Notes under the pieces: generated by a model
The model's database searches: none
What the model was told of the DNA's origin: nothing
What the model saw: the letters and a program-made list of their open reading frames with translations, nothing else
Shown here: positions 30,980-44,451 of the stretch, in pieces
Layout: the number at the start of each line of letters is the position of its first letter
Position numbering within the stretch: the stretch's first letter is position 1
Made by a program: the position numbers and the translations under genes
Assembly: GCA_963829085.1 (NCBI GenBank)
Contig: CAWHHJ010000010.1
Location: 1-64,000, forward strand
Direction: 5' to 3'
DNA length: 64,000 nucleotides
Origin: PALSA-1004 sp963829085
Lineage (GTDB): Bacteria > Pseudomonadota > Gammaproteobacteria > Burkholderiales > SG8-41

Positions 30980-31966
30980 CTAATCGTTACGCACACCGGC
31001 GGAGCTTGCGACGGTCCGCCATTTCGCCGTTTCATCCCGGATGCGCTGAGCGAAAGCCGCCGGCGTGGTCTTGTCAGGTTCCCAACCTTGTGCGATGAGC
31101 GCTTGCTGCATATCGCTCGCCTCGAGTATGCCTGCCATATGCAGATCGAGTCGGTCAACGATGGACGGCGGCGTGGCGGCTGGTACTAGAACACCGATCC
31201 ACAGCGACACTTCGTAGGCGCGAACACCCGCTTCTATGACTGTAGGCACTTCGGGCAGTGCAGTGACACGCTTGGCGCCGGTCGTAGCGAGCGCGCGGAG
31301 CTTGCCGGCCCGTATATGCGGCAGTGTCGGAGAAATGCTGCCCCATTGGAGCTCGACGCGCCCGCTCAATACGTCCATGGCCGCGAGGGCGGAACTCTTA
31401 TAGGCCACATGATTGAACCGCACCCCGGTTATGTTGCAAAAGAGCTCGCCGCCGAGATGGCCGAGGCTCGCACTGCCCGCTGAGCCGTATGCAATCTGTC
31501 CGGGTTTCGACTTCGCGAGCATGATGAGTTGTGCAAGGTTCTCCGCCTGCACCGATGGATGAACGGCGATGACATACGGAGAGCTGCCGATCATCGATAC
31601 GGGCGCAAGGTCGCGCATGACGTTATAGCTGAGGCGCGGATTGATCGCCGGCGCGACTGCCAACGTACTGGTTGTTCCGAGGACTAGCGTATGGCCGTCC
31701 GCAGCAGCACGGGCGGCTGTCTCCATGCCGATGTTGCCGCTGGCGCCCGCTCGATTGTCGATGACCAGTTGCTGACCGAGAGCACTGCTGAGCTTCACGG
31801 CGATTACTCGCGCCGCGTTGTCGGTCGAGCTGCCCGGCGGAAACGGCACGATGAAACGGACCGGTCGCGTAGGCCACGCGATGGATGAAGTTGCGGGCGA
31901 AGTCGCTGCAGCGGCTAACGACGATGCGAGAACAACTATCATTGCAAGCGCAGTGCGCAGAATCAT
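30980..31966 (-). CDS. Bug/TctC-family receptor
   Basis: Intact, 328 residues, signal peptide MILRTALAMIVVLASSLAAA. Signatures are WPTRPVRFIVPFPPGSSTDN, LVIDNRAGASGNIGMETAAR, AADGHTLVLGTTSTLAVAP, VHPSVQAENLAQLIMLAKSK, FNHVAYKSSALAAMDVLSGR and the C-terminal KWRTVASSAGVRND. Its ATG overlaps the stop of the truncated hydroxyacid dehydrogenase (ATGA), so they share a transcript. Note ISPTLPHIRAGKLRALATTG, the conserved hinge block. Confidence 0.94.
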   Translation of the reverse strand: MILRTALAMIVVLASSLAAAATSPATSSIAWPTRPVRFIVPFPPGSSTDNAARVIAVKLSSALGQQLVIDNRAGASGNIGMETAARAAADGHTLVLGTTSTLAVAPAINPRLSYNVMRDLAPVSMIGSSPYVIAVHPSVQAENLAQLIMLAKSKPGQIAYGSAGSASLGHLGGELFCNITGVRFNHVAYKSSALAAMDVLSGRVELQWGSISPTLPHIRAGKLRALATTGAKRVTALPEVPTVIEAGVRAYEVSLWIGVLVPAATPPSIVDRLDLHMAGILEASDMQQALIAQGWEPDKTTPAAFAQRIRDETAKWRTVASSAGVRND

Positions 31967-32273
31967 GCCAGTGCGCGGTCGATTCCGCCGACAAGATCCG
32001 CAAAGTCGTTGAGCGCATTGAACCGCGGCTGCGCCGCAATATGCGGTGTGACGATTACGTTGTTGAAGCTCAGCAGCTCATCATCGCCGCGGCCCGGTTC
32101 CTCGTACAGCGGATCGAGTGCGAAGCCGCTCAACTGTCCTGAGCGCAGTGCGCTGATGAGCGCATTGCGATCGACGATTTGTGCGCGCGCGCTACATTGA
32201 CGAGGCATGCGCCGAGTTTCATTTGCGACAACTCTTTGGAGCCGAGGAGATTGCGCGTCGCCGGAGTCGCCGG
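31963..32273 (-). pseudogene. D-2-hydroxyacid dehydrogenase, C-terminal remnant
   Basis: Begins directly after the stop of the upstream Bug gene, in the same frame, with PATPATRNLLGSKELSQMKL, GACLVNVARAQIVD, then in another frame RNALISALRSGQLSGFALDP, NNVIVTPHIAAQPRFNALND (catalytic His in PHIA) and DRALA. These are the last ~100 residues of a family that normally has over 300; the NAD-binding and N-terminal parts are absent. The frame change sits in a run of GC dinucleotides (about 32,190), equal to +2 or -1 bases. It keeps an ATGA overlap with the downstream Bug gene, so it was once a full operon member. Confidence 0.75.
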
Positions 32274-33237
32274 TCATTCAGCGCGTATGCCCGCCGCTTT
32301 CACGACCTTCGACCATTTCGCCATCTCCACGCGTAAGAATTGAGCGAACTGTTCGGGTGTCGTGGCGACAGCATCGGCACCCATGGCGCCGAATCGCTCC
32401 TTCAACTGCGGCGTGCCGAATCCTTTGCGGATTTCCGCATTGATTCGCGAGATGATGTCCGATGGAGTTCCTGCGGGAGCGAGCAAACCGAACCATGCGG
32501 TAACCGAGTAGCCGGGCAGTCCCGACTCTGCGACCGTCGGCAAGGCGGGCATTAGTGCGGAATGCTGTGATCCGGTTACCGCGAGTGCACGCAGTCTTCC
32601 GGATTTCACATGGGGAAGCGTGATGAGCATATCGGTAAAGCCGATCATTGTCTCGCCGCCGATCAGCGCAGTGAGTCCGGGGGCGCTGCCCTTATAGGGA
32701 ATATGCGTCATTCGGACCCCGGCGAGCGTCGCAAAAAGTTCGCCGGCGAGATGTTGCGCGCCGCCGGCGCCGCCGGATGCAAACGTCACTTCGCCGGGAC
32801 GTGCCTTCGCGAAGGCTATCAGTTCTTTCACTGACTTTACCGGCAGTCCCGGATGAACGACCAGCAAGTTGTTGATCGTCGCCAGGAGCGAAATGGGTGA
32901 CAAATCCCTGACCGGGTCGTAGCCGATGTTGCCGTCGAGAGACGGTGCAACCGCGAACGCAATCGATACAGTCGTCAAGGTATAACCGTCGGCAGGCGCA
33001 CGGGTAGCAACGGCGATGCCCACGTTTCCGCTCGCGCCGGGCCGATTGTCGATGATCGCCGGCTGTCCCCACGCTTCGGTGAGCAACTGCGCCACCGCGC
33101 GCGCGAAGATGTCGCTGGGTCCGCCCGCTACATACGGCACGATGATGCGGATCGGTTTATTCGGATAACTGGAGGGCTGCGCTTGAACGACTGCTGATGC
33201 GCAGAGGGGCGCTGCGCAAAGAACCACATGCAGGAAG

Positions 33238-33245
<8 letters not shown>
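32274..33245 (-). CDS. Bug/TctC-family receptor
   Basis: Intact, 323 residues, signal peptide MRNFLHVVLCAAPLCASAVV. Signatures are YPNKPIRIIVPYVAGGPSDI, AIIDNRPGASGNVGIAVATR, VHPGLPVKSVKELIAFAKAR, THIPYKGSAPGLTALIGGE and KWSKVVKAAGIRAE. Its start overlaps the end of the hydantoinase A/B gene by 8 bp, so it is co-transcribed with it and may deliver the substrate of that enzyme or of the dehydrogenase beyond. Confidence 0.94.
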
Positions 33246-36937
<3,692 letters not shown>

Positions 36938-37097
36938 GGGGCGCTTGATCGAGCGGCGGAATGCTGACAGGGCGGTGATACTAACACGGGCTGTCGAGCA
37001 CGTTGCAGTCCGCTAAGCCTCCCGTGCGATGTTGACAAAGTATTCATTCCCGACCACCATCAGCGCCGTCTGCGTCAAAACATCAGGGAGAACGAAC

Positions 37098-38066
37098 ATG
37101 CGCTTGATTACCGCGCTACTGGCGGCAGCCGCGCTGTGTGCAATGAACACGGCGCACGCACAGAAGTGGGACATGCCGACGCCGTACAGCGACAACGAAT
37201 TCCATACGCTGAACGTCAAGCGCTTTGTCGAGGATGTCAAACGCGGGACCGACGGCAAGCTTGACATCACTGTGCATGCGAACGGCACGCTGATCAAGCA
37301 TCCGGATATCCTGCGCGCAGTTTCGACCGGTCAGGTCAACATAGCGGAATTTTTACTTGGCCAGTTTGGCAATGAAGATCCGGTATTCGCAGCGGACAAT
37401 CTGCCGTTTGTCGCCGCCGGTTGGGACAATGCGTGGAAGTTCTATCAGGCACAAAAACCCGTCCTCGAAAAAAAGCTGCAGGGGCGGGGGCTCAAGCTTC
37501 TATATGCCGTTGCCTGGCCAGGTCAGGGGCTATATACAAAGACGGCGCTTAAGTCGGTCGATGATTTAAAGGGTACAAAGATGCGAACGTACAGCCCGCA
37601 GACCGCCCGACTCGCGGAGTTGCTCGGCTCGAGCCCGACTGTGATTCAAGTGCCGGAGGTGCCGCAGGCATTCGCGACCGGCACCATCAGCGCGATGATC
37701 ACCTCATCGGCAACCGGAACATCGACCAAGGCCTGGGAGTTCGTCAAGAACTATTACACGACGAACGCTTTCCATCCTAAAAATGTCATCGTTGTGAACG
37801 AGCGCGCGTTCCGTCAACTACCCGATAATATCAAGAACGTCATCGTTAGTGCCGCGGGCGACGCAGAACAGCGCGGATGGGAATTCGCCAAACAGCGCGA
37901 GCAAAGCGCGAATAAAGAACTAGCCACGAACGGCATGGCAGTCCTCGAGCCCGATGCGGCGATGAAGGCTGCGTTCAGAAAAGTTGGTGACGTCATGGTT
38001 GCTGAATGGGAGAAGACTGCCGGTCCCGACGGGCAGGCAATCATCAAGGCGTATCGCGGCAAATGA
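37098..38066 (+). CDS. dctP: TRAP transporter solute-binding protein, DctP family
   Basis: Start at ATG 37098, preceded by CAGGGAG; a signal peptide MRLITALLAAAALCAMNTAH follows. 322 residues. Core blocks are HTLNVKRFVEDVKRGTDGKL, VSTGQVNIAEFLLGQFGNED, GLKLLYAVAWPGQGLYTKTA, LKGTKMRTYSPQTARLAELL and FATGTISAMITSSATGT. The conserved Arg that binds the carboxylate of ligands is the one in KMRTYSP. First gene of a dctPQM set that ends with an alkaline phosphatase. Confidence 0.93.
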   Translation: MRLITALLAAAALCAMNTAHAQKWDMPTPYSDNEFHTLNVKRFVEDVKRGTDGKLDITVHANGTLIKHPDILRAVSTGQVNIAEFLLGQFGNEDPVFAADNLPFVAAGWDNAWKFYQAQKPVLEKKLQGRGLKLLYAVAWPGQGLYTKTALKSVDDLKGTKMRTYSPQTARLAELLGSSPTVIQVPEVPQAFATGTISAMITSSATGTSTKAWEFVKNYYTTNAFHPKNVIVVNERAFRQLPDNIKNVIVSAAGDAEQRGWEFAKQREQSANKELATNGMAVLEPDAAMKAAFRKVGDVMVAEWEKTAGPDGQAIIKAYRGK

Positions 38067-38159
38067 CCGCGAAGGACGGCGCCGGTCATTGTGTTACCGA
38101 TCTAGCGCTGTTAACTCCATCGACAGATTGGTGAAAACGTCTCGCGCCGTTACAGCACT

Positions 38160-38693
38160 ATGAGACGTGCGCTCGATCGGCTGTATGACGTAAGCGGAGC
38201 ACTGGCAGCGGTCTGCCTGGCCGCGATTTGCTTTCTGATGCTAGCTCAATCGTTCGCCCGCGAGTTGGGGCTACTCATCCGTGGCGCCGACGACATTACC
38301 GGATGGCTTACCGCCGCTTCTGCGTTCCTGGCACTGGGCCACACATTCCGGCATGGTGAGCTCGTGCGCGTGGGGCTTTGGATCGATATGGTCAAGGGGC
38401 CGGCACGACGCTGGATGGAAATCGTCGCATTGTCGATCACGGCGCTTTTTGTCGGCTACATGCTGTGGGCGGTCGTAACGTTTGTGTTCGAGAGCTGGAA
38501 GTTCAATGAAGTCGCGCAGGGACTCGTGAGGATTCCGATTTGGATTCCACAGATGAGCTTTGTACTGGGCGTCCTGATTTTTTTTGTAGCGGTCGTCGAC
38601 GAGTTGGTGATCGTCGTGCACGGCGCTAAACCCACGTATCAGCTTGCTGAAGAAGCGCGCCGCGCTGCCGGCGACTTTTCCGAGATGGCATGA
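38160..38693 (+). CDS. dctQ: TRAP transporter small permease, DctQ family
   Basis: 177 residues with four hydrophobic segments (ALAAVCLAAICFLMLAQSFA, GWLTAASAFLALGHTFRHGE, WMEIVALSITALFVGYML, SFVLGVLIFFVAVVDELVIV). The GELVRVGLWID loop is typical of DctQ. It lies 93 bp after dctP and 49 bp before dctM and should pair with the large permease. Confidence 0.9.
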   Translation: MRRALDRLYDVSGALAAVCLAAICFLMLAQSFARELGLLIRGADDITGWLTAASAFLALGHTFRHGELVRVGLWIDMVKGPARRWMEIVALSITALFVGYMLWAVVTFVFESWKFNEVAQGLVRIPIWIPQMSFVLGVLIFFVAVVDELVIVVHGAKPTYQLAEEARRAAGDFSEMA

Positions 38694-38742
38694 CGGCCAC
38701 ATCGGCAATCGATGCCAGCGGTCGTAGTCCGGGCTACGTGCT

Positions 38743-40047
38743 ATGACCACGCTTACGATTGCCGCAGTGTTGATGGCGCTTCTTCTCGTGCTGCTGGTCG
38801 GCGGGGTGTGGATCGCGATCTCGCTCGCCGCGGTTGCCTGGTTCGGCCTGCACTTCTTTACGAGCACGCCACCGGAAGTCAATCTCTTCCAGTCCTTTTG
38901 GGGGTCGAGCGCGAACTGGACGATCGCTGCGCTGCCGCTGTTCATCTGGATGGGTGAGATACTGTTTCGAACCAAGCTGTCAGAGGAAATGTTCGAAGGG
39001 CTGTCACCATGGCTCGGTTGGCTGCCCGGCCGCCTTATGCACGTCAACGTGATTGCATGCGGTATTTTCGGTACGGTCTCAGGGTCGTCAGCGGCCACCT
39101 GTGCAACGGTCGCCAAGGTGGCGCTGCCGGAGTTGGTGAAACGCGGCTATGACGAGAAGACGTGCCTCGGATCGCTATGCGGTGCAGGAACACTCGGCAT
39201 CCTGCTTCCGCCATCCATCATCATGGTGGTCTACGCAGTCGCTGCCGAGGTGTCCATACTTAAAGTGTTCCTCGCAGGCTTTCTGCCCGGATTTCTGTTG
39301 ATGGCGTTGTTCTCCGGCTACATCATTATCTGGGCGCTGCTGAATCCGGGCAAAACGCCGCAAGACGATGAAAAATTGCCCTTCGGCGAAAAACTATATC
39401 GCAGCCGGCACCTTATTCCCTGCGCCTTGCTGATCATTTTCATTGTGTGGGTGATGATCATCGGATGGGCGACCGCTACGGAGGCCGCTGCCTACGGTGT
39501 GCTCGGTGCACTCGCGATCGCCTGGTGGTCGGGTGGTCTTAACCGGGACAGCTTTTGGCAAAGCCTCATGGGTGCCACACGCTTATCCTGCATGATCATG
39601 TTCATACTCGCTGGTGCGTCGTTCCTCACTTCGTGCATGGCATTCACCGGTATACCGAAAGCACTTGCGGAATGGGTCGCCGCTATGAATCCCAATCCTT
39701 ATGGCCTGATCGCGATTCTCGCCTTGATTTATCTCGTGTTGGGAACTGCGCTCGACGGCGTGTCTATGATCGTACTGACAACATCGATTGTAATTCCAAT
39801 GGTCGTAAAAGCCGGCTTTGATCTCGTATGGTTCGGCATTTTCATCGTGCTGCTTGTGGAGATCGCTGAGCTGACGCCGCCGCTCGGCTTCAACCTGTTT
39901 GTGCTGCAGACCATGAGCGGACGCGACAGTAATTACGTGGCGTATGCGTCGATACCGTTCTTCTGTCTTATGATTATCTGCATTGCGCTGATTACAATTT
40001 TCCCTGGAATCGTCACATGGCTACCCGACGCCGTGCTGACGAAGTAA
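38743..40047 (+). CDS. dctM: TRAP transporter large permease, DctM family
   Basis: 434 residues, about twelve hydrophobic segments. Family blocks are LPLFIWMGEILFRTKLSEEM, GIFGTVSGSSAATCATVAKV, GSLCGAGTLGILLPPSIIMV and IVLLVEIAELTPPLGFNLFV. It forms the sodium-coupled transport pathway with DctQ. The next gene, an alkaline phosphatase, starts 12 bp after the stop, so the operon extends past the transporter. Confidence 0.94.
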   Translation: MTTLTIAAVLMALLLVLLVGGVWIAISLAAVAWFGLHFFTSTPPEVNLFQSFWGSSANWTIAALPLFIWMGEILFRTKLSEEMFEGLSPWLGWLPGRLMHVNVIACGIFGTVSGSSAATCATVAKVALPELVKRGYDEKTCLGSLCGAGTLGILLPPSIIMVVYAVAAEVSILKVFLAGFLPGFLLMALFSGYIIIWALLNPGKTPQDDEKLPFGEKLYRSRHLIPCALLIIFIVWVMIIGWATATEAAAYGVLGALAIAWWSGGLNRDSFWQSLMGATRLSCMIMFILAGASFLTSCMAFTGIPKALAEWVAAMNPNPYGLIAILALIYLVLGTALDGVSMIVLTTSIVIPMVVKAGFDLVWFGIFIVLLVEIAELTPPLGFNLFVLQTMSGRDSNYVAYASIPFFCLMIICIALITIFPGIVTWLPDAVLTK

Positions 40048-40059
40048 ACGAGGACTGAC

Positions 40060-41481
40060 ATGCGACATCGAATAGTGCGCCAATGGTACCTGTGGTTATC
40101 GACTGCGTTTGCGGCGGTGATAGTGACGGCCGGCTGTGCCGGAACATCAGGCCGCGACGAGGCGCAAGCACCGAAGAACATCATCATTCTTTTCGCTGAC
40201 GGCGCAGCCGGCACGCAATGGGATTTCGGGCGGTATACAAGTACCACTTTGCGCAAGCAATCGTTCGCGACGACCGAAATCGTATTCAGGCAAGGCGCAC
40301 TGGGACTTGCAACGACGAGTCCGTACGGCGCCTACGTCACCGATTCCGCTGCAGCAGGTTCCGCGATGTCAACCGGTTTCAAGGTGACTAACGGTACGGT
40401 TTCAATCACGCCGGATGGCAAGTCGCCGCGCACGGTCATGGAAGCGGCGAAAGCAGCGGGCAAACATATAGGTTTAGTCACCACTGCTGCAATTCATGAT
40501 GCGACACCGGCAGCGTTTAGCGTGCACGCCAAGTCCCGCTCAGAATCGCAACTGATCGTTGATCAATATCTGATGCTCGAACCTGACGTGTTATTAGGAG
40601 GCGGCGCCGATTATTTTCTGCCTGCAACCGTGCCCGGCGGAAAGCGCAAGGATAGCAAAGATGTGATTGCGGCCTTCGGCGCAAAAGGCTGGCAGATCGC
40701 GCGGACCAGCACAGAACTGCGTGGACTAAGCGGTCCTAAAATACTCGGCCTCTTCGCCGACGATGATATGGATTTCGAGATCGAGCGTGACGCCGCAAAG
40801 GAACCAACCACTGCCGAGATGGCATCAGCCGCGCTCAAGGCATTGTCGATGTCGAGTCCGAACGGATTTGTCCTCTTGGTCGAAAACGAAAATGTGGACA
40901 CGGCCGGCCATGCAAACGATGCCGCTGCCCTCATGCATGCGTTGTGGGCGTTCGACGATGCGGTGAAGGTCGCGCTCGAGTTTCAGCGCCAGTCGCCTGA
41001 CACACTGATCATCATCACCGGCGATCATGAGACCGGCGGCTTTTCGCCGACTTATGCGCAGAAGGATCTATCATCGCTTGGAAGCGCCAATCGTTTGGTC
41101 AGTGGCGACTTGCAGCTTCAGATGATCGGCCGCATCACCATGTCGCTGAACACCGTGAAAGACAAACTCGGTGATAAGCCGACGGCTGCGATGCTCGATG
41201 AGCTGCTCGCGAAACACTTTCCCGGATTTACGCTCGACAAAGATTTGCGCGAGCTCGTGCTCGCGCAACGCCCCCTCGAACGCAACGCAGTAGCGATGCC
41301 CCAACACGCGCTCGCCCGCATGATTGCGCGGCAGACCGGCTACTACTGGGGCACCGGTGGTCATACGCCCGAGCCGGTGGTGATCGGCGCCATGGGCCCG
41401 GGAGCACAGACCTTTCGCGGGTATCAGGACAACACGGAAGTCGGCAAGCGGATTCAGCAGCTCATCGCTGGAGGGAAGTGA
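40060..41481 (+). CDS. Alkaline phosphatase (PhoA-type), lipoprotein
   Basis: 473 residues; ATG at 40060 with GAGGA 7 bp upstream. The leader ends VTAGC, a lipobox, so it is probably anchored in the outer or inner membrane facing the periplasm. Active-site blocks are KNIIILFADGAAGTQW (first metal Asp), YVTDSAAAGSAMSTG (nucleophilic Ser after Asp), HDATPAAFSVHAKSR, NVDTAGHANDAAALMHALW, ITGDHETGGFSP and GGHTPEPVVIGAMGPGA. Metal ligands and the Ser are present. The close linkage to dctPQM suggests that it frees a carboxylate ligand from a phosphorylated form before uptake; this is inference. Confidence 0.9.
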   Translation: MRHRIVRQWYLWLSTAFAAVIVTAGCAGTSGRDEAQAPKNIIILFADGAAGTQWDFGRYTSTTLRKQSFATTEIVFRQGALGLATTSPYGAYVTDSAAAGSAMSTGFKVTNGTVSITPDGKSPRTVMEAAKAAGKHIGLVTTAAIHDATPAAFSVHAKSRSESQLIVDQYLMLEPDVLLGGGADYFLPATVPGGKRKDSKDVIAAFGAKGWQIARTSTELRGLSGPKILGLFADDDMDFEIERDAAKEPTTAEMASAALKALSMSSPNGFVLLVENENVDTAGHANDAAALMHALWAFDDAVKVALEFQRQSPDTLIIITGDHETGGFSPTYAQKDLSSLGSANRLVSGDLQLQMIGRITMSLNTVKDKLGDKPTAAMLDELLAKHFPGFTLDKDLRELVLAQRPLERNAVAMPQHALARMIARQTGYYWGTGGHTPEPVVIGAMGPGAQTFRGYQDNTEVGKRIQQLIAGGK

Positions 41482-41512
41482 TTCGCTAGCGCACTTGCCG
41501 ACTTAGGTCGCG

Positions 41513-42677
41513 CTAAACGCGCCGACGGCGACGCCCCATCCACGCGAGAAATCCCAACCCGACGCCAAGCATCGAGTAAGTGGTAGGTTCAGGCACGGCC
41601 GTAATCGCGCCAAAGAGGCCGGCTGTTTCGCCGTTGATTCCAGCCGCGAAATAAAGGGTATTGGCATCGCCGCCGTTACCCGCGCCGCTGCCGAACATCA
41701 TTCCCCACAGGCCACCAGGCGTGTTACCGGCGCCGGCGTTAATCGGGATTGAGCCTCTGAACGCGCCGGTTACCGGATCAAACGCATTGATGACGCTGTC
41801 TGCGAAGCTGAAGTTGCCGACCAGCAGGTCGCCGCCGAATATGCCGAATCCGGCCGGCGCAAGTGCTAAGCCCCAAGGCGCGGCGAGCCGGCCGCCGCTG
41901 ATCAGTCGCTGCAGGAAAACGCCGTTCTCATTGAAGACGTCGACGAATCCCATGCCGGGCGTGGCGGCGATCTGGCTCGGACGCCCTGCAGGCGCATAGG
42001 TCACGTAGATGTTGCCGCCGATATTCTGTACGCCGAATGGCACAACGCCGGAAGGCAGGGTCGGGTCCGTGAAAGAGCCCGGCAGGCTCAGGGGCGCAAA
42101 CGAACTGTCAAACGCATTGATAGTACCGGCCGTGCCATTCGCGGCGTAAAGTCGGGTGCCTGCATTGTTGATCGCCAGTCCCGTGTAGACTTGGCCTGGA
42201 TTCGATACCTCGACGGTTGACGTGTTGCCGCCCGCCCAGCCCGAAATCGTACCATTCAGATCGGCGAAGATGAATCGAGAGGACGTCGTGGCGTCGCTGG
42301 GCACGAGTCGAAATGACGCAGTGTTCGTGTTGTTGACCTGACCGGTCGGTCCCTGACGGCCCGCTTGCGGTAGTCGGAATACCGACAAACCCGTTGGCAT
42401 TAACGGTCGTTACCTGGCTGACGTTGGTGCTGCCTGTCACTGCGTAGAGGGTAGCGGTGTTTGTGCCCTGGTTTGAAGTCCAGAACGGGCTGGTCGGGCT
42501 GCGTGTTATGCCCCATGGATTCACCAGTAGAGGATCGGTGATGGTGGCCAGGCCCGGAATGTTCGAGACCAGGTTCGTTTGAGCATATTGTGCGTTCGCC
42601 GACAAAGAGACACCAGCGATAGCCACGGCAAGCGCGGCCGCACGGGCACAATGCGCCGACAGGGAAGTTTTGTGCAT
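41513..42677 (-). CDS. TIGR03118-family PEP-CTERM protein (one frameshift)
   Basis: ATG at 42677; signal peptide MHKTSLSAHCARAAALAVAI. The family opening is YAQTNLVSNIPGLATITDPL, LVNPWGITRSPTSPFWTSNQ, then VNANGFVGIPTTASGP. One frame over come GQVNNTNTASFRLV, FIFADLNGTISGWAGG, GNIYVTYAPAGRPSQIAATP and DVFNENGVFLQRLISGG. The C-terminus is VPEPTTYSMLGVGLGFLAWM followed by an Arg-rich tail, a PEP-CTERM sorting signal. Removing one base at 42356 gives 387 residues. Exported and probably processed by an exosortase encoded elsewhere. Confidence 0.88.
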
Positions 42678-42992
42678 GTTGAATCTCCAAAAAAATTTGG
42701 CGGTCAGGCGATCACGTGCCAGCACCGGCTTGAACACGCGATCTGCTCACCGCTAACACGCATCAGATCGGTTTATTCCGCTCCCGATCCGCCGCTGCGA
42801 CTAAAACCAGCTTTGCGGACCCTGACGGGCGCGGCTGTATTGCCACGCCGCAGGTATGAATCACCGTGAAATCGAAATGCCGTCCCAATGGACCGGCAAG
42901 GCTATGGGCGGCCTAGTCAGGATGCCTGGCTTGCCTCGCAGGCACAGGGTTCTGGTGTGCTTTCGCTGTGGCGGATACCGAGTCCAAGCGCT
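42678..42992. other. Intergenic region upstream of the TIGR03118 gene
   Basis: About 315 bp between two minus-strand genes. GGCGATCACGTGCCAG at 42709-42724 reads TGGCACGTGATCGCC on the minus strand: a good sigma-54 -24 element (TGGCACG) with a poor -12 element. I list it only as a weak possibility. Nothing else stands out. Confidence 0.3.
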
Positions 42993-43697
42993 TCACATTT
43001 CATGCAATGAGCCCTCGCTCCGAGCGGCCGCCGACAAACATCTAGCGAGAAGGGCGCTTAGCCCTCTGGCTTTGCGCCACACCGTTGCAAGCCATGGCTG
43101 CTGATCGCGCGGAAGATGTGGCGGCCGATAGTAATGTTTGATCTCGGCAAAACCTGCGCTGCTAAGGTAGTGTCGCCAGGTTTCAAGATCATGATATGAG
43201 CCGAATCGCCCCCGGTTCCAGCCTTCTTCGTTGCAGCCGCGTGGATTGGAGCTGAAAAGCACGCCCCGCGGCTTGAGCGTCGTATTCAGCGCCCCCAAGA
43301 CTCGCGGCAATTCCTGCTTTGGCACATGAAACAGCGAAGCATTCGCGAATACGCCGTCGAAACGGTCGACAGGTAGATCAAGAGCGAGGAAGTCTTGCTC
43401 CCATACTTCGCACCCGGTGTATTCACGAGCCATGGCAGCGAAACGTGCAGCGCCCTCGAGCCCGATTGCGACGTGACCAAGATCACTGAAGACTTTTAGG
43501 TCGCGGCCCGGGCCGCACCCGAAGTCAAGCACTGTAAACGGGGGCGCGCCTTCGATGGATTCGAGCAGCGCTGACACGTTCTGCGTGACGTCGTGATCGC
43601 GCGTGCCTGCCCAGAAATCGTCTGCACGCTGATTGTAATGCTCGAGAGTTAGATCCGAGATTTTTGCGAGGTCTTGCGCGCTCAGCTTCAACTTCAC
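42993..43697 (-). CDS. Class I SAM-dependent methyltransferase
   Basis: 234 residues from ATG at 43697. The SAM-binding motif is FTVLDFGCGPGRDLKVFSDL, followed by GHVAIGLEGAARFAAMARE and FDGVFANASLFHVPKQELPR, a typical Methyltransf_11/25 layout. The last 20-odd residues after WRKARGLS look unlike the family. If the G before CCAGAGGG (about 43,070) is an extra base, the protein would end WRKPEG instead. Substrate unknown. No clear operon partner. Confidence 0.82.
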   Translation of the reverse strand: MKLKLSAQDLAKISDLTLEHYNQRADDFWAGTRDHDVTQNVSALLESIEGAPPFTVLDFGCGPGRDLKVFSDLGHVAIGLEGAARFAAMAREYTGCEVWEQDFLALDLPVDRFDGVFANASLFHVPKQELPRVLGALNTTLKPRGVLFSSNPRGCNEEGWNRGRFGSYHDLETWRHYLSSAGFAEIKHYYRPPHLPRDQQPWLATVWRKARGLSALLARCLSAAARSEGSLHEM

Positions 43698-43775
43698 TCC
43701 CGCTTTCGCCTCGAAGTGTTATCCGCCCGCATTGTGCGGGTGAGTGACACATTTTATTGCATCAAAGGCCGCCGA

Positions 43776-44147
43776 TTAACGCGCGCAGATCAGTTCGTGC
43801 AATGCATCCAGCTCGGCCGGCTTCACCATATGATGGTTGAAGCCGGCCTCGCGGGCACGGCCTTTGTCTTCCAGCTGACTCAGCGCAGTCAGCGCGATTA
43901 ACACGACTTCGTCACCGAACCTGCGGCGCAACTCACGCGCCAGCTCATAGCCGTTCATGCTCGGCATGCTGATATCGAGGATGGCAATCTCAGGGCTAAA
44001 CTCTCCACACAGTGCGATTGCTTCTCGTCCACCGCAAGCCGTGTGCACTTCGTGTCCCCATGCGCCGCAAACCATCGCGAGACTCAATGCCGCATCTTCG
44101 TTGTCGTCGACAATCACTACCCGGCGGGGCGTTGACACTTGCTGCAT
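43776..44147 (-). CDS. Single-domain response regulator
   Basis: 123 residues, receiver domain only: RRVVIVDDNEDAALSLAM (acidic pair), EIAILDISMPSMNGYELARE (phospho-accepting Asp in LDISMP), VVLIALTALSQ (Thr switch) and MVKPAELDALHELICAR (conserved Lys). With no output domain it acts through another protein, often a hybrid kinase. No kinase is next to it. Confidence 0.9.
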   Translation of the reverse strand: MQQVSTPRRVVIVDDNEDAALSLAMVCGAWGHEVHTACGGREAIALCGEFSPEIAILDISMPSMNGYELARELRRRFGDEVVLIALTALSQLEDKGRAREAGFNHHMVKPAELDALHELICAR

Positions 44148-44451
44148 CGGACAATCTGCCAGTCGTTGCGGTCGTCCAACATAGCAACTGGCAACCCACG
44201 CTGTCCGTCAGTCAAACACTTGTTTTTAACGCCGATGTGTGCGTTTGTCCCGAACAGATGTCGGGTGGTGAGAAAAATTCCCCGCTAACGCGATGATGCG
44301 GCGGTTCAGAACATTATCTGTCGAACATTGTCTGTGGCATCAGACTTCTCATGAGATACAAAACAATCGTTGACTGCAGATGACGATTTACATGCATCTG
44401 GCCTGACGATGTAAGCTTCTGTCAACCTCCGGTTAACCAGATGCGGGCCAA

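Noticed and set aside
42709..42724. Sigma-54 promoter for the TIGR03118 gene
   Set aside because: The -24 element fits but the -12 element is wrong (CGCC in place of TTGC), so it is noted as weak and not called.
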